Shown here in pieces: positions 34,211 through 43,889 of a DNA stretch of 64,000 nucleotides (position 1 is the first letter of the stretch; each line of letters opens with the position of its first letter). Source of the DNA: JANQEU01 sp965242805 (GTDB taxonomy: Bacteria; Bacteroidota; Bacteroidia; Cytophagales; Cyclobacteriaceae). Location of the stretch: contig CBDETD010000002.1 in the NCBI GenBank assembly GCA_965242805.1, positions 5,084,001-5,148,000 of the forward strand, read 5' to 3'. The notes under the pieces were generated by a model. It saw only the letters and a program-made list of their open reading frames with translations. It had not been told where the DNA came from and made no database searches. The translations under genes were made by a program, and so were the position numbers.

Positions 34211-35932
34211 ATGAATATCAAGTCTTATTTTCCTATTTTAAGTTGGCTTCCAAGCTATTCTAAAAGTGACTTATCGGGAGATCTTTCCGCTGGACTGACT
34301 GTTGGAGTGATGCTTATTCCACAAGGGATGGCGTATTCGATGCTAGCCGGATTACCACCGATCTATGGTCTTTATGCAGCCACTTTTCCACTTCTCCTTT
34401 ACGCCATTTTTGGAACCTCACGACAATTGGCAGTAGGACCTGTGGCAATGGTATCGCTTCTCATAGTAAGCGGTGTAGGTCAATTAGCTGAAGCGGGGTC
34501 CAAAGAATTTATTTCCATGGCGATCCTATTGGCACTGATGGTAGGTGTAATTCAATTCTTACTGGGCGTGCTTAGATTAGGATTCCTTGTCAATTTTCTT
34601 TCACACCCTGTTATTAGCGGTTTCACATCAGCTGCAGCTTTGATTATAGGTCTCAACCAGCTAAAACATCTCTTAGGGCTGGATATTGCAAGAAACAATC
34701 ATATTCATACCATTATTTTGGATGCTATCGAAAGACTTGGAGAAATTAACATGCCGACCTTTTTGCTAGGCATGATCGGAATTGGGTTGATCCTTGGGCT
34801 GAAGAAAATCAGGAAATCAATTCCAGGCCCATTGGTTGCAGTAATTGTCGGCATTATTTCGGTTGTTGCCCTTGGCCTTCATGATCAAGGAGTACAAATA
34901 ATTAAGGAAGTACCTGGCGGTTTACCTGGATTTGCACTTCCCTCGATTACAATGGAAAAGTTGATAGCTTTAATGCCGACAGCTTCAACTATCGCCCTCA
35001 TTGGTTTTATGGAATCAATAGCTGTTGCCAAAGCGGTGCAGTCAAAACACAAAAACTACAAGCTTGATGCAAATCAGGAACTCCTTGGTCTTGGGATAGC
35101 TAATATTGGAGGAGCCTTGTTCAGCTCCTTTCCCACTACCGGTGGATTTTCCAGAACTGCAGTTAATGATCAGGCAGGAGCAAAAACAACTATGGCATCA
35201 GTGTTTAGCGCGCTCTTGATTGTATTGACATTGTTATTTCTTACACCGTTGTTCTACTATTTGCCGAAAACCATCTTAGCTGCTGTGATTATGGCTGCCG
35301 TATTTGGCTTGGTTGATATAAAGGAGATAATTCACCTGTGGAAAACTGATAAACGTGATCTCGTCATGTTGCTTGTAACATTTGTTGCAACCTTAAGTGT
35401 GGGAATTGAAAAAGGCATAGCTATGGGAGTTATTCTTTCTCTGGTTCTGGTCCTTTACAGGGCATCCTATCCCCATGTTGCTGTCCTTGGTAAAATCCCC
35501 GGCACTTCAATATTCAGAAATGTTAAGCGATTTAATGACGCTGTTGAGGTAGAGGGGGTTTTGATAATAAGATTTGATGCACAACTTTTTTTTGGCAATA
35601 CCCACTTTTTTCGATCTACTATTGAGAATGAATTATTGAATCGCCCCGGAACTAAACTAATCATCTTAAATGCCGAAGCCATTAATTCGTTGGATTCAAG
35701 TGCAGTCCATATGTTAAATGATCTCGTAACCGATTTGGGAAAGGTAAATATTGAGGTGGCTCTTGCTGGGGTAAAGGGACCAGTAAGAGATATTATGGCC
35801 AAAAATCGGTTGGCAGGAGCTTCCGAAAACTTCAATTTTTTTGATAGTATTCAAGAGACCCTGGAAAGCTATGACGGAACGCATTTATTAGTCAAGGGAA
35901 CGGGCAATTTTCAAACGAATTTAGTAGTGTAA
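34211..35932 (+). CDS. SulP/SLC26 anion transporter with STAS domain, copy 1 (573 aa)
   Basis: The membrane domain (~20-430) has the SulP signature DLSAGLTVGVMLIPQGMAYS, LAGLPPIYGLYAA, AVGPVAMVSLL and the second-repeat motif NQELLGLGIANIGGALFSSF, then PTTGGFSRTAVN. The C-terminal STAS domain (~440-560) contains VLIIRFDAQLFFGN and LNAEAINSLDSSAVHML. Members move sulfate, bicarbonate or other anions. Here an associated role in sulfate (or sulfite) efflux from oxidised sulfur is inferred from the neighbours. A Crp-type palindrome and a -7 box precede it. Confidence 0.93.
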   Translation: MNIKSYFPILSWLPSYSKSDLSGDLSAGLTVGVMLIPQGMAYSMLAGLPPIYGLYAATFPLLLYAIFGTSRQLAVGPVAMVSLLIVSGVGQLAEAGSKEFISMAILLALMVGVIQFLLGVLRLGFLVNFLSHPVISGFTSAAALIIGLNQLKHLLGLDIARNNHIHTIILDAIERLGEINMPTFLLGMIGIGLILGLKKIRKSIPGPLVAVIVGIISVVALGLHDQGVQIIKEVPGGLPGFALPSITMEKLIALMPTASTIALIGFMESIAVAKAVQSKHKNYKLDANQELLGLGIANIGGALFSSFPTTGGFSRTAVNDQAGAKTTMASVFSALLIVLTLLFLTPLFYYLPKTILAAVIMAAVFGLVDIKEIIHLWKTDKRDLVMLLVTFVATLSVGIEKGIAMGVILSLVLVLYRASYPHVAVLGKIPGTSIFRNVKRFNDAVEVEGVLIIRFDAQLFFGNTHFFRSTIENELLNRPGTKLIILNAEAINSLDSSAVHMLNDLVTDLGKVNIEVALAGVKGPVRDIMAKNRLAGASENFNFFDSIQETLESYDGTHLLVKGTGNFQTNLVV

Positions 35933-35984
35933 TTCATCCTTGAATTTTGTAAATTCTAGGAAAATTTTCTCTTCATAATTATTA

Positions 35985-36030
35985 TATATGAATATATTAA
36001 AAAATGTTCATATATTAGGATGTTCATATA
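35985..36030 (+). promoter_or_regulatory. AT-rich repeats upstream of the oxidoreductase operon
   Basis: TGTTCATATA occurs at 36005-36014 and again at 36021-36030, 16 bp apart, and an inverted relative TATATGAATA lies at 35985-35994. ATGTTCAT is shared with the palindrome before the Crp gene. No TGTAAC palindrome is present here. Confidence 0.35.
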
Positions 36031-36038
36031 GATAACAC

Positions 36039-37664
36039 ATGAAATTTGGATTCATAATTGATAATCGGAAATGTATCGGTTGTCATGCCTGCACGGTTGC
36101 TTGTAAATCGGAACATGACGTTCCGGTTGGTGTCAATCGTACCTGGGTAAAACAAACTGAAAAAGGTACATTCCCCAATACAAGACGAGTATTTTCGGTA
36201 ACCCGCTGTAACCATTGCACCGATGCTCCTTGTGTTAGTATTTGTCCAACCGAGGCCCTTTTTAAAAGAGAAGACGGAATTGTTGACTTCAACAATGATC
36301 GGTGTATTGGCTGTAAAAGTTGTATGCAAGCTTGCCCGTATGATGCTTTGTATATTGATCCTGAAACTCATACTGCTGCGAAGTGCAATTATTGTGTACA
36401 CCGAACAGATATTGGCCTTCAACCGGCTTGTGTGAATGTGTGTCCGGAGGAGGCTATTGTCTCCGGGGATATGGATGATCCAGGCTCCAAGATCTCACAA
36501 CTTCTCTCGAGGGAACAAGTCAAAACCCGAAAGCCGGAAAAAGCTACAAAACCGAATGTCTACTACATAGATGGAGACGAAGCTTCACTGAATCCTTCCG
36601 CTACCGAACGTTCTGATTCTTATATTTGGAATAGTCAGACAACAGGAGTGGGACACTATTCCAAATTCGCCGAAAAGCTGACCAAAGAAGTTGACCTCGT
36701 TCAGATGGCGGAACAACTGAACGGACACAAATCAAATGGTCAGGTGACCACATACGGTGGAGATAAAGTAAGAACTCAGGTTGAGGAGATCATGAATTCC
36801 GCTAATCCCAAAAGGGTTTATGACACACCTGATAAGGGTATTCTTTGGGGGTGGGAAGTTTCGGCATACGTCTTAACAAAGGCGATATCTGCCGGAGCAT
36901 TTTTGGTGATGGCCCTGGGAAACCTAACTGGACTGGCTGCATCGTCGGAGATGCAGTACATCAGTGGAGGAATCGCATTAGTGTTTCTGGCTTTGACAGG
37001 ATTACTTCTTATCAAAGATCTTGATCGACCGGATCGATTTGTATATGTATTGCTTCGTCCTCATTGGGAGAGTTGGTTGGTGAAAGGTGGTTATTCTATC
37101 ACCATTTTTGGAGGTATGGTCACGGCCTGGCTTGTTGGATTGTACTTCAAGATTCAATTATTGGAAGCTATTGGATTCTGGGGCGCGCTGGTATCAGGAA
37201 TTTTGGTGGCTATTTATACCGCTTTTCTTTTTGCCCAGGCCAAAGGACGAGATTTCTGGCAAAGTCCATCTATGGTCTTCCATATGTTGATCCACAGTAT
37301 TATGGCAGGATCGTCCGTGTTGTTGATATCCGGGATATTTATTGAACTAAGCAATCTATGGATGTCTCTATTGACAAATGTACTTATTGGTGGTATTATA
37401 TTGAATGTACTGGTCATGATGATCGAGGTCTCGATTACTCATCCTACTCAGGATGCAAAAACAGTTGTGAAGATGATCGTGAATGGCCGATACGCCAATC
37501 TTTTCTGGTTAGGTGTGATCCTCCTGACTAACCTTGTACCTCTTGCATTACTTTTCGTTGGAAATGGAATGCTGGTGGTTGCAGCTTCAGTTTTAATAAT
37601 TGTTGGAGTCTACATTACCGAAAAGATTTGGGTTGAGGCTCCACAAAGAATTTCTCTAACATAA
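36039..37664 (+). CDS. Fused 4Fe-4S dicluster and NrfD/PsrC-type membrane subunit (541 aa)
   Basis: Residues 1-145 are a DmsB/PsrB/SoeB-type ferredoxin subunit with four cysteine quartets for four [4Fe-4S] clusters: C12/15/18/22, C57/60/65/69, C89/92/95/99 and C116/119/131/135. A linker (~150-255) with few features leads to a C-terminal NrfD/PsrC membrane part (~265-535) of about eight helices (ISAGAFLVMALGNLTG, LDRPDRFVYVLLRPHWESW). So the electron-transfer subunit and quinone-reacting anchor, usually two proteins (SoeB and SoeC), are one polypeptide. It is 11 bp upstream of the molybdopterin subunit. Together they should pass electrons from the substrate to menaquinone on the cytoplasmic side, since no Tat signal is present. 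Confidence 0.88.
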   Translation: MKFGFIIDNRKCIGCHACTVACKSEHDVPVGVNRTWVKQTEKGTFPNTRRVFSVTRCNHCTDAPCVSICPTEALFKREDGIVDFNNDRCIGCKSCMQACPYDALYIDPETHTAAKCNYCVHRTDIGLQPACVNVCPEEAIVSGDMDDPGSKISQLLSREQVKTRKPEKATKPNVYYIDGDEASLNPSATERSDSYIWNSQTTGVGHYSKFAEKLTKEVDLVQMAEQLNGHKSNGQVTTYGGDKVRTQVEEIMNSANPKRVYDTPDKGILWGWEVSAYVLTKAISAGAFLVMALGNLTGLAASSEMQYISGGIALVFLALTGLLLIKDLDRPDRFVYVLLRPHWESWLVKGGYSITIFGGMVTAWLVGLYFKIQLLEAIGFWGALVSGILVAIYTAFLFAQAKGRDFWQSPSMVFHMLIHSIMAGSSVLLISGIFIELSNLWMSLLTNVLIGGIILNVLVMMIEVSITHPTQDAKTVVKMIVNGRYANLFWLGVILLTNLVPLALLFVGNGMLVVAASVLIIVGVYITEKIWVEAPQRISLT

Positions 37665-37675
37665 AAAATCAAGAA

Positions 37676-40534
37676 ATGTCCTATACGCATAATCCATCCA
37701 TAATCGAGAAAATTGCTGAAAGCCTGAGGATAATTCCTGATTTACATAAGGAAGAAGAAGGGGCTATTCCTCACCTCACAGAACCTGGGGACCTGTCAAA
37801 ATACCCACCACCAGATCAGTGGGATAACTGGACAGAGTATGAGGCTAAAGGGTGGGCCCGAAAGGAGAAGAAAAATTACAGTATCGTCCCCACAACCTGC
37901 TTCAATTGTGAATCAGCTTGTGGTCTGCTGGCATACATAGACAAGACCACGGGAGAAGTCAGGAAGTTTGAGGGTAATCCCTATCATCCTGGAAGCCGGG
38001 GACGAAATTGTGCTAAGGGTCCGGCTACAATTAATCAGATCACTGACCCTGACCGAATCACAACACCTCTAAGGAGAAAAGGTGAGCGCGGTTCCGGAGA
38101 TTGGGAGCCAGTTTCATGGGATGAAGTTTTAGATGACATTGCAGGGAAGATCAGAAAGGCTTTAGAGGAGAAACGAAACAACGAAGTCGTTTATCATGTG
38201 GGTCGTCCGGGCCATGAGGGCTACATGGATAGAGTGCTTAAGGCATGGGGAGTGGACGGACACAATAGTCATACAAATATTTGTTCGTCAGGTGCCAGGT
38301 TTGGTTATAACATATGGCAGGGATATGATCGACCTTCCCCCGACCATGCAAATGCCAAACTTATCTTCCTTGTAAGCGCCCATCTGGAATCAGGACATTA
38401 TTTCAACCCTCATGCCCAGCGCATTATGGATGGAATGATGAATGGAGCCAAATTGATAGTAATGGATCCCAGGTTGTCAAACACTGCAAGTATGGCCGAT
38501 CATTGGCTCCCGACATATCCAGGTACGGAAGCCGCAGCTTTGTTGGCAATGGCCCGAATCATTCTTGAGGAAGGGCTATATGACAGAAAATACCTGCATG
38601 ATTGGGTGAACTGGCAGGAGTACATGGAGAAGAAGCATAACTCCAAATCGGCTTCATTCGAGGATTTCATAGCAGCAGTAATCGCGGAATATACTGAGTT
38701 TACACCTGAATATGCTGAATCCGAAACAGGTGTCCCAGCTCAGACAATTATCGACGTGGCGAGAGATATTGGGGCAGCAGGTTCTCGTTTTGCCGCTCAC
38801 AATTGGAGGAGTGCCGGTAGTGGTAATCTTGGAGGATGGGCTGTAGCAAGATGCCTTCAATTTTTAAGTGTCCTCACAGGATCAGTAGGAACAGTTGGGG
38901 GAACTTCGCCCAGTGCTTGGAATAAATTCAAGCCTACTTTTTTTGATGTCCCGCCGGCACCAAAATTCTGGAACGAACTGCATTATCCAGTTGAATATCC
39001 CTTGGCATTTCATGAAATGAGCCAATTACTCCCTCATTTTGTAAAGGAAGGACGCGGAAAACTGTCTGTATATTTCACAAGAGTATTCAATCCGGTTTGG
39101 ACCTATCCCGATGGATTTTCATGGATAGAGATGCTAAGTGATCCGGACATGGTTGATTTGCATGTAGCATTGACACCCACCTGGAACGAGACGGCATATT
39201 ATGCTGATTATGTGTTGCCCATGGGGCATGCATCAGAACGACATGATCTTAACAGCTATGAGACACATAGTGGTATGTGGATTGCATTCAGACAACCTGT
39301 TCTCAGGGAGTATGCAAGACGTGAAGGTAAACCTTTCGAATTCACTTATGAAGTGAATCCAGGTCAGGTATGGGAAGAAGATGAATTTTGGATTGAACTT
39401 TCCTGGAGAATTGATCCCGACGGAAGTCTTGGTGTCCGAAAACATTTTGAATCACCTTATAGAAAAGGTGAAAAGGTGACAATTGATGAGTACTATCAGT
39501 ACATCTTCGAACATACCAAAGGGCTCCCGGAAGCGGCCGAAAAAGAAAGTTTAACCCCATTGGAATACATGCATAAGTATGGAGCATTTGAAATTGAAAA
39601 AACCTCCTATAATAAACATTTGAACCCCCTTGCTGAAAATGACCTTAAGGGATCAAAAACTGACAAGAACACAGGGATTATCACAAAAGATGGTAAGTCG
39701 ATAGGTGTGGACGTGGATGGTAAGGCTGTTGTTGGATTTCCAACACCTTCGAGGAAACAGGAATTCTTCTCTCAAACGATGATTGATTGGAAATGGCCGG
39801 AATACCAACTTCCAGCTTATGTCAAAAGTCACATCCATGAACAGGAGATGGATAGGGAAAAAGGAGATTATCCTTTAGTCCCAACTTTCAGGTTACCAGT
39901 TTTGATTCATAGTCGATCAGGAAATGCCAAATGGCTTACTGAAATTGCCAATAGAAATCCTATTTGGATGCATTATGAAGATGCGAAAAAGTTCAATCTG
40001 AAAACAGGTGATCTGATCAAAGTCAATACTGAAATAGGCTATTTTGTTGACAAGGTTTGGGTGACTGAAGGGATGAAACCAGGTGTGATCGCATGTAGCC
40101 ACCATCTTGGCCGTTGGAGACGCCCTCAAGATAAAGCAGGTAATAGGTGGGCGACCAATACGGTGTCCATTGATAAAAATGGAACGGGCTGGAAAATGAG
40201 AGTTCTTCAGGGAATTAAACCTTTTGAGAGTTCTGATAATGATTCCGCCCGAATTTTCTGGAGTGACGGGGGAGTTCATCAAAACATTACATTCCCTGTT
40301 CATCCCGATCCTATTAGTGGGATGCACTGTTGGCATCAAAAAGTGAGGTTGGAAAATGTTGGTCCCGATGATCGATATGGTGACGTGTTTGTGGATACGG
40401 AGAAATCTCACGAAGTTTATAAAAAGTGGTTGGATATGGCCAGACCTGCTCCAGGGCCCGACAATCTTCGTCGTCCTCTTTGGTTTTCCAGGGTCTTGAA
40501 GCCTACTCCTGACACTTTTTATATTAAAGATTAG
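37676..40534 (+). CDS. Molybdopterin oxidoreductase catalytic subunit, sulfite-dehydrogenase (SoeA)-like (952 aa)
   Basis: A CISM-family enzyme binding bis-MGD. The N-terminal [4Fe-4S] site is C75, C78, C82 and C112 (TCFNCESACG ... RGRNCAKG). The segment NICSSGARFG has C203 as the likely Mo ligand. Further family blocks are VMDPRLSNTASMADHWLP, PGTEAAALLAMAR, and the C-terminal MopB-binding domain (RSGNAKWLTEIANRNP, KTGDLIKVNTEIGYFVDKVWV). There is no Tat signal, which fits cytoplasmic sulfite oxidation of the SoeABC type rather than PhsA/PsrA, which are exported. The sulfur context supports sulfite as substrate, but thiosulfate or polysulfide reduction cannot be excluded by sequence reading. 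The SulP gene follows after 2 bp. Confidence 0.85.
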   Translation: MSYTHNPSIIEKIAESLRIIPDLHKEEEGAIPHLTEPGDLSKYPPPDQWDNWTEYEAKGWARKEKKNYSIVPTTCFNCESACGLLAYIDKTTGEVRKFEGNPYHPGSRGRNCAKGPATINQITDPDRITTPLRRKGERGSGDWEPVSWDEVLDDIAGKIRKALEEKRNNEVVYHVGRPGHEGYMDRVLKAWGVDGHNSHTNICSSGARFGYNIWQGYDRPSPDHANAKLIFLVSAHLESGHYFNPHAQRIMDGMMNGAKLIVMDPRLSNTASMADHWLPTYPGTEAAALLAMARIILEEGLYDRKYLHDWVNWQEYMEKKHNSKSASFEDFIAAVIAEYTEFTPEYAESETGVPAQTIIDVARDIGAAGSRFAAHNWRSAGSGNLGGWAVARCLQFLSVLTGSVGTVGGTSPSAWNKFKPTFFDVPPAPKFWNELHYPVEYPLAFHEMSQLLPHFVKEGRGKLSVYFTRVFNPVWTYPDGFSWIEMLSDPDMVDLHVALTPTWNETAYYADYVLPMGHASERHDLNSYETHSGMWIAFRQPVLREYARREGKPFEFTYEVNPGQVWEEDEFWIELSWRIDPDGSLGVRKHFESPYRKGEKVTIDEYYQYIFEHTKGLPEAAEKESLTPLEYMHKYGAFEIEKTSYNKHLNPLAENDLKGSKTDKNTGIITKDGKSIGVDVDGKAVVGFPTPSRKQEFFSQTMIDWKWPEYQLPAYVKSHIHEQEMDREKGDYPLVPTFRLPVLIHSRSGNAKWLTEIANRNPIWMHYEDAKKFNLKTGDLIKVNTEIGYFVDKVWVTEGMKPGVIACSHHLGRWRRPQDKAGNRWATNTVSIDKNGTGWKMRVLQGIKPFESSDNDSARIFWSDGGVHQNITFPVHPDPISGMHCWHQKVRLENVGPDDRYGDVFVDTEKSHEVYKKWLDMARPAPGPDNLRRPLWFSRVLKPTPDTFYIKD

Positions 40535-40536
40535 GA

Positions 40537-42285
40537 ATGCAAAATGTACTTCCCTTCCTACAATGGTCGAGGGAAATCAATGGGAAAAACCTTAAAGCTG
40601 ATTTCCTTGCAGGTATAACAGGGGCAATAATCGTCTTGCCTCAGGGAGTGGCTTTTGCTATGATTGCAGGGCTTCCACCTATTTATGGCCTCTACACGGC
40701 AATGGTACTGCCAATAGTAGCTGCTCTGTTCGGTTCCTCTAAACATTTGATCAGTGGACCAACTACAGCAATATCCGTGGTAGTGTTCTCTTCGGTAAAC
40801 CAATTTGCTGCAGAAGGTACATCTCAATTCGTCACGATAGCTATCACCTTAACACTTTTAGCGGGGGTGATCCAACTGATCCTTGGACTTGTCAGGTTAG
40901 GTATCCTCGTCAATTTTGTTTCTCACTCTGTGATCATAGGATTTACGGCAGGGGCGGCATTGTTGATAGCCACAAGTCAACTGAAGCATTTTTTTGGTAT
41001 TGAGCTAAGGCAAGGTGCCTCTTTTATTGAAACGTGGTGGCATTTGATCACCGAAATAGGTAACACTAATCTCACAGTTCTAATAATCAGCTCCGTGACT
41101 TTGGTGATAGCGATTTTGTTGAAAATTATAAACAAAGCAATACCAAATATGTTGATTGCCATGATCGCCGGCAGCTTCATTACTTTTTTTATAGGAATAG
41201 AGGAAAATGGAATTCGTGTAGTAGGGGCATTACCGCGAGGATTGCCAAGTTTCGAAATACCTTTTCTGAATTACGAATTATTTCAGAAGCTGGCACCAAA
41301 TGCTTTTGCCATCGCCTTACTTGGCTTGATTGAGGCTGTCGCAATTGCAAGATCCATTGCCACAAAAACCGGTCAGCAAATAGATAGTAATCAGGAATTT
41401 GTTGGCCAGGGACTGTCGAATCTCGTTGGTAGTTTCTTTTCCTGTTATGCCGGATCGGGATCTTTTACTCGATCAGGTGTGAATTATTCTGCTGGAGCCA
41501 GGACGCCTATGGCAGCGATATTTGCAGCAATTCTGCTTATGGTGGTTGTGTCGTTGGTAGCTCCCTGGGCTTATTACCTACCAATACCGGCCATGGCAGG
41601 AATAATCGTTCTGGTAGCCTACAATTTGATCGATTTTCATCATATCAAGAAGATCCTGAAATCCAGCAAAAGAGAAAGTGCGGTGCTGCTGATCACTCTC
41701 ACATCAACACTTTTCCTGGAATTGGAGTACGCAATTTATTTAGGTGTATTCTTTTCACTCGTATTTTATCTACATCAGACTTCAAGACCTAGAATTGTAC
41801 AACTGGCACCCGATCCCCAGCATCGATACCGAAGATTCCTGAACGTTCAAAAGAATGAATTGAATGAATGTCCCCAATTGTTGGTTATAAGAATTGAGGG
41901 ATCACTTTTTTTTGGGGCGGTGGATTCGGTATCAAAAGCCTTTGATGAGTTCGCTGAGTACTCTCAAAAACATATGTTGATCATATCAAATAGCATCAAC
42001 TTGATCGATACTTCCGGAGCGGAGATGCTGGTCGATAAGGTCAAATCATGGGATGCGCAAGGAAAGAAGATCTTTTTCAGTGGTCTTAAACTTCGAGGTA
42101 GGGATTTTCTAAAAAAAGGAGGCTACTGGAATGAAATTGGAGATGATCGGTTTTTTGAGCACAAGGAAGAAGCTATAAAAGCCATCTATGATATTCTGGA
42201 AAGAGAGATATGTGATAGCTGTGAGGTAAGAATATTTTGGGAATGCGTCAAAATGGATGTCCCTGAGACCAAAGATTCTTTGTAA
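40537..42285 (+). CDS. SulP/SLC26 anion transporter with STAS domain, copy 2 (582 aa)
   Basis: The membrane domain (~20-430) contains FLAGITGAIIVLPQGVAFAM, LPPIYGLYTAMV, SGPTTAISVV and NQEFVGQGLSNLVGSFFSCY, then AGSGSFTRSGVN. The STAS domain (~450-560) has VIRIEGSLFFGAVDSVS and NLIDTSGAEML. A C-terminal extension ICDSCEVRIFWECV holds three cysteines not found in copy 1. It is 2 bp downstream of the molybdopterin subunit and so in its operon: sulfate made by the enzyme would leave by this protein. Its stop codon lies inside the palindrome of the next transcription unit. Confidence 0.93.
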   Translation: MQNVLPFLQWSREINGKNLKADFLAGITGAIIVLPQGVAFAMIAGLPPIYGLYTAMVLPIVAALFGSSKHLISGPTTAISVVVFSSVNQFAAEGTSQFVTIAITLTLLAGVIQLILGLVRLGILVNFVSHSVIIGFTAGAALLIATSQLKHFFGIELRQGASFIETWWHLITEIGNTNLTVLIISSVTLVIAILLKIINKAIPNMLIAMIAGSFITFFIGIEENGIRVVGALPRGLPSFEIPFLNYELFQKLAPNAFAIALLGLIEAVAIARSIATKTGQQIDSNQEFVGQGLSNLVGSFFSCYAGSGSFTRSGVNYSAGARTPMAAIFAAILLMVVVSLVAPWAYYLPIPAMAGIIVLVAYNLIDFHHIKKILKSSKRESAVLLITLTSTLFLELEYAIYLGVFFSLVFYLHQTSRPRIVQLAPDPQHRYRRFLNVQKNELNECPQLLVIRIEGSLFFGAVDSVSKAFDEFAEYSQKHMLIISNSINLIDTSGAEMLVDKVKSWDAQGKKIFFSGLKLRGRDFLKKGGYWNEIGDDRFFEHKEEAIKAIYDILEREICDSCEVRIFWECVKMDVPETKDSL

Positions 42286-42325
42286 CTCAAGTTACAAACC
42301 ACCTGCTGAGGACGTCGTAAGTTTG
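42281..42325 (+). promoter_or_regulatory. Operator-like palindrome and promoter of MBL-rhodanese gene 1
   Basis: TGTAACTCAAGTTACA (42281-42296) is a perfect outer dyad, extended to TTTGTAAC...GTTACAAA. TAAGTTTG at 42318-42325 fits TAnnTTTG exactly. Centre-to-box distance is 29.5 bp. The TAA stop of the SulP gene (42283-42285) is inside the palindrome. Confidence 0.75.
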
Positions 42326-42347
42326 TTAGTGAGTTAAATTTGTAATC

Positions 42348-43757
42348 ATGAAAATAGAACAACTTTATACCGGATGTCTTGCTCAAGGAGCTTACTATAT
42401 TGAGAGTGATGGTGAGGCGGCGATCATAGACCCATTGAGAGAATCAGAACCTTATGTCACGAAGCTCCAGGAACAGGGAGCAAAAATCAAATATATCTTT
42501 GAGACGCACTTCCATGCGGATTTCGTTTCTGGACACGTTGATCTGGCAAACAAGACAGGGGCTACTATTGTATATGGTCCAAATGCGCACCCCGAATATG
42601 ATATCCACCAGGCAAAGGATAATGAAGAATTTCAGATTGGGAAACTTAAGATCAGAGTACTACACACTCCAGGTCACACCATGGAAAGTACTACTTACCT
42701 TTTGATCGATGAGGAAGGTGAGGAGCATGCAATATTCAGTGGTGATACGTTGTTTATTGGTGACGTGGGCCGCCCCGATCTTGCTCAAAAAGGAACCCTT
42801 ACTAAAGATGATCTTGCAGGATATTTGTACGATAGTTTAAGGACAAAGATCATGACATTGTCGGATGATGTGATCGTCTATCCCGCGCATGGAGCTGGTT
42901 CGGCCTGCGGTAAGAATATGAGCTCAGAAACCTTTGATACATTAGGGAATCAAAAGAAAACAAATTATGCCCTAAGGGCAGATATGACCAGAGAAGAGTT
43001 TATAAAGGAAGTGACTGATGGTCTTCTACCTCCTCCTCAGTATTTTGCCAAGAATGTGGCAATGAATAAAGGTGGTGCTAAAGGAGTAGATGAGATATTG
43101 GCGAAAGGCAATGTTGCCCTTGATGTAGACACGTTCGAAGCTATGGCCAATCACGAAGGGGCTTTAGTATTGGATACCAGAACTCCCGACGAGTTTGCGA
43201 AAGATCATATCCCCAATTCTGTTTTTGTAGGACTAGATGGAAGTTTCGCTCCATGGGTAGGTGCATTGATACCGGATCTCCAACAACCAATTATCTTTCT
43301 GGCTCCCGAAGGGCGCGAAGAGGAGGTAGTAATTCGACTTTCAAGGGTTGGTTATGACAACACTCTTGGCTTCCTCAAAGGAGGAATGGAGTCCTGGAAA
43401 AATGCTAAAAAGAGTGTTTCCGGTATAAGATCTATTTCCGCGTCACAGTTTGCGTCTGAATTCAACAAGGATGCACACAATGTATTGGATGTAAGGAAAC
43501 CCTCTGAGTTTCTCGCCGAACATGTTGAAGATGCGCAATCATATCCACTTGATTACATCAATGATAACATTGAAGCAATAGAACACAACAAATCATATTA
43601 TGTATACTGTGCTGGTGGTTATCGATCCATGATTGCAGCTTCTATTATGAAACAAAATGGATTTCATGGGCTGGTTAATGTTGAAGGAGGATTCAAGGCA
43701 ATCGCAGAGACTGATATTCCCAGAACGGATTATGTTTGTCCTTCTACGTTGAAGTGA
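42348..43757 (+). CDS. Persulfide-dioxygenase-like MBL protein with two rhodanese domains, copy 1 (469 aa)
   Basis: Residues ~1-235 are a glyoxalase-II/ETHE1-type metallo-beta-lactamase domain: THFHADFVSGH (H54, H56, D58), HTPGHTMESTTYLL, SGDTLFIGDVGRPDLA and YPAHGAGSACGKNM. This is the persulfide dioxygenase signature, forming sulfite from glutathione- or bacillithiol-persulfide. Two rhodanese domains follow (~260-360 and ~365-465). The first has FLAPEGREEE with no cysteine at the usual site (~319) and is probably structural. The second has YCAGGYRS with C421 and can carry a persulfide. It is 65% or so identical by eye to the gene at 45042 and has the same length. A palindrome and a strong terminator delimit it as a single-gene unit. 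Confidence 0.92.
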   Translation: MKIEQLYTGCLAQGAYYIESDGEAAIIDPLRESEPYVTKLQEQGAKIKYIFETHFHADFVSGHVDLANKTGATIVYGPNAHPEYDIHQAKDNEEFQIGKLKIRVLHTPGHTMESTTYLLIDEEGEEHAIFSGDTLFIGDVGRPDLAQKGTLTKDDLAGYLYDSLRTKIMTLSDDVIVYPAHGAGSACGKNMSSETFDTLGNQKKTNYALRADMTREEFIKEVTDGLLPPPQYFAKNVAMNKGGAKGVDEILAKGNVALDVDTFEAMANHEGALVLDTRTPDEFAKDHIPNSVFVGLDGSFAPWVGALIPDLQQPIIFLAPEGREEEVVIRLSRVGYDNTLGFLKGGMESWKNAKKSVSGIRSISASQFASEFNKDAHNVLDVRKPSEFLAEHVEDAQSYPLDYINDNIEAIEHNKSYYVYCAGGYRSMIAASIMKQNGFHGLVNVEGGFKAIAETDIPRTDYVCPSTLK

Positions 43758-43777
43758 GAGCAATTTTAAGATAAATG

Positions 43778-43809
43778 AAAAGGCGCCTGAATATCAGGCG
43801 CCTTTTTTT
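43778..43809 (+). terminator. Strong terminator after MBL-rhodanese gene 1
   Basis: AAGGCGCCTGA / TCAGGCGCCTT is a perfect 11-bp stem with loop ATA, followed by TTTTTTTA. Confidence 0.92.
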
Positions 43810-43889
43810 ATAATCCTTTTTAAATGATCGACACTCAATTCATTAATTGAAAGTCACACGGTCTTAACCTGGTTGATCATTAAAGCTTC

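Noticed and set aside
42281..42298. Palindrome TTTGTAACTCAAGTTACAAA considered as terminator of SulP copy 2
   Set aside because: It is too short for a stable hairpin, has no T run, and recurs with the same arms upstream of three other genes, so an operator fits better.
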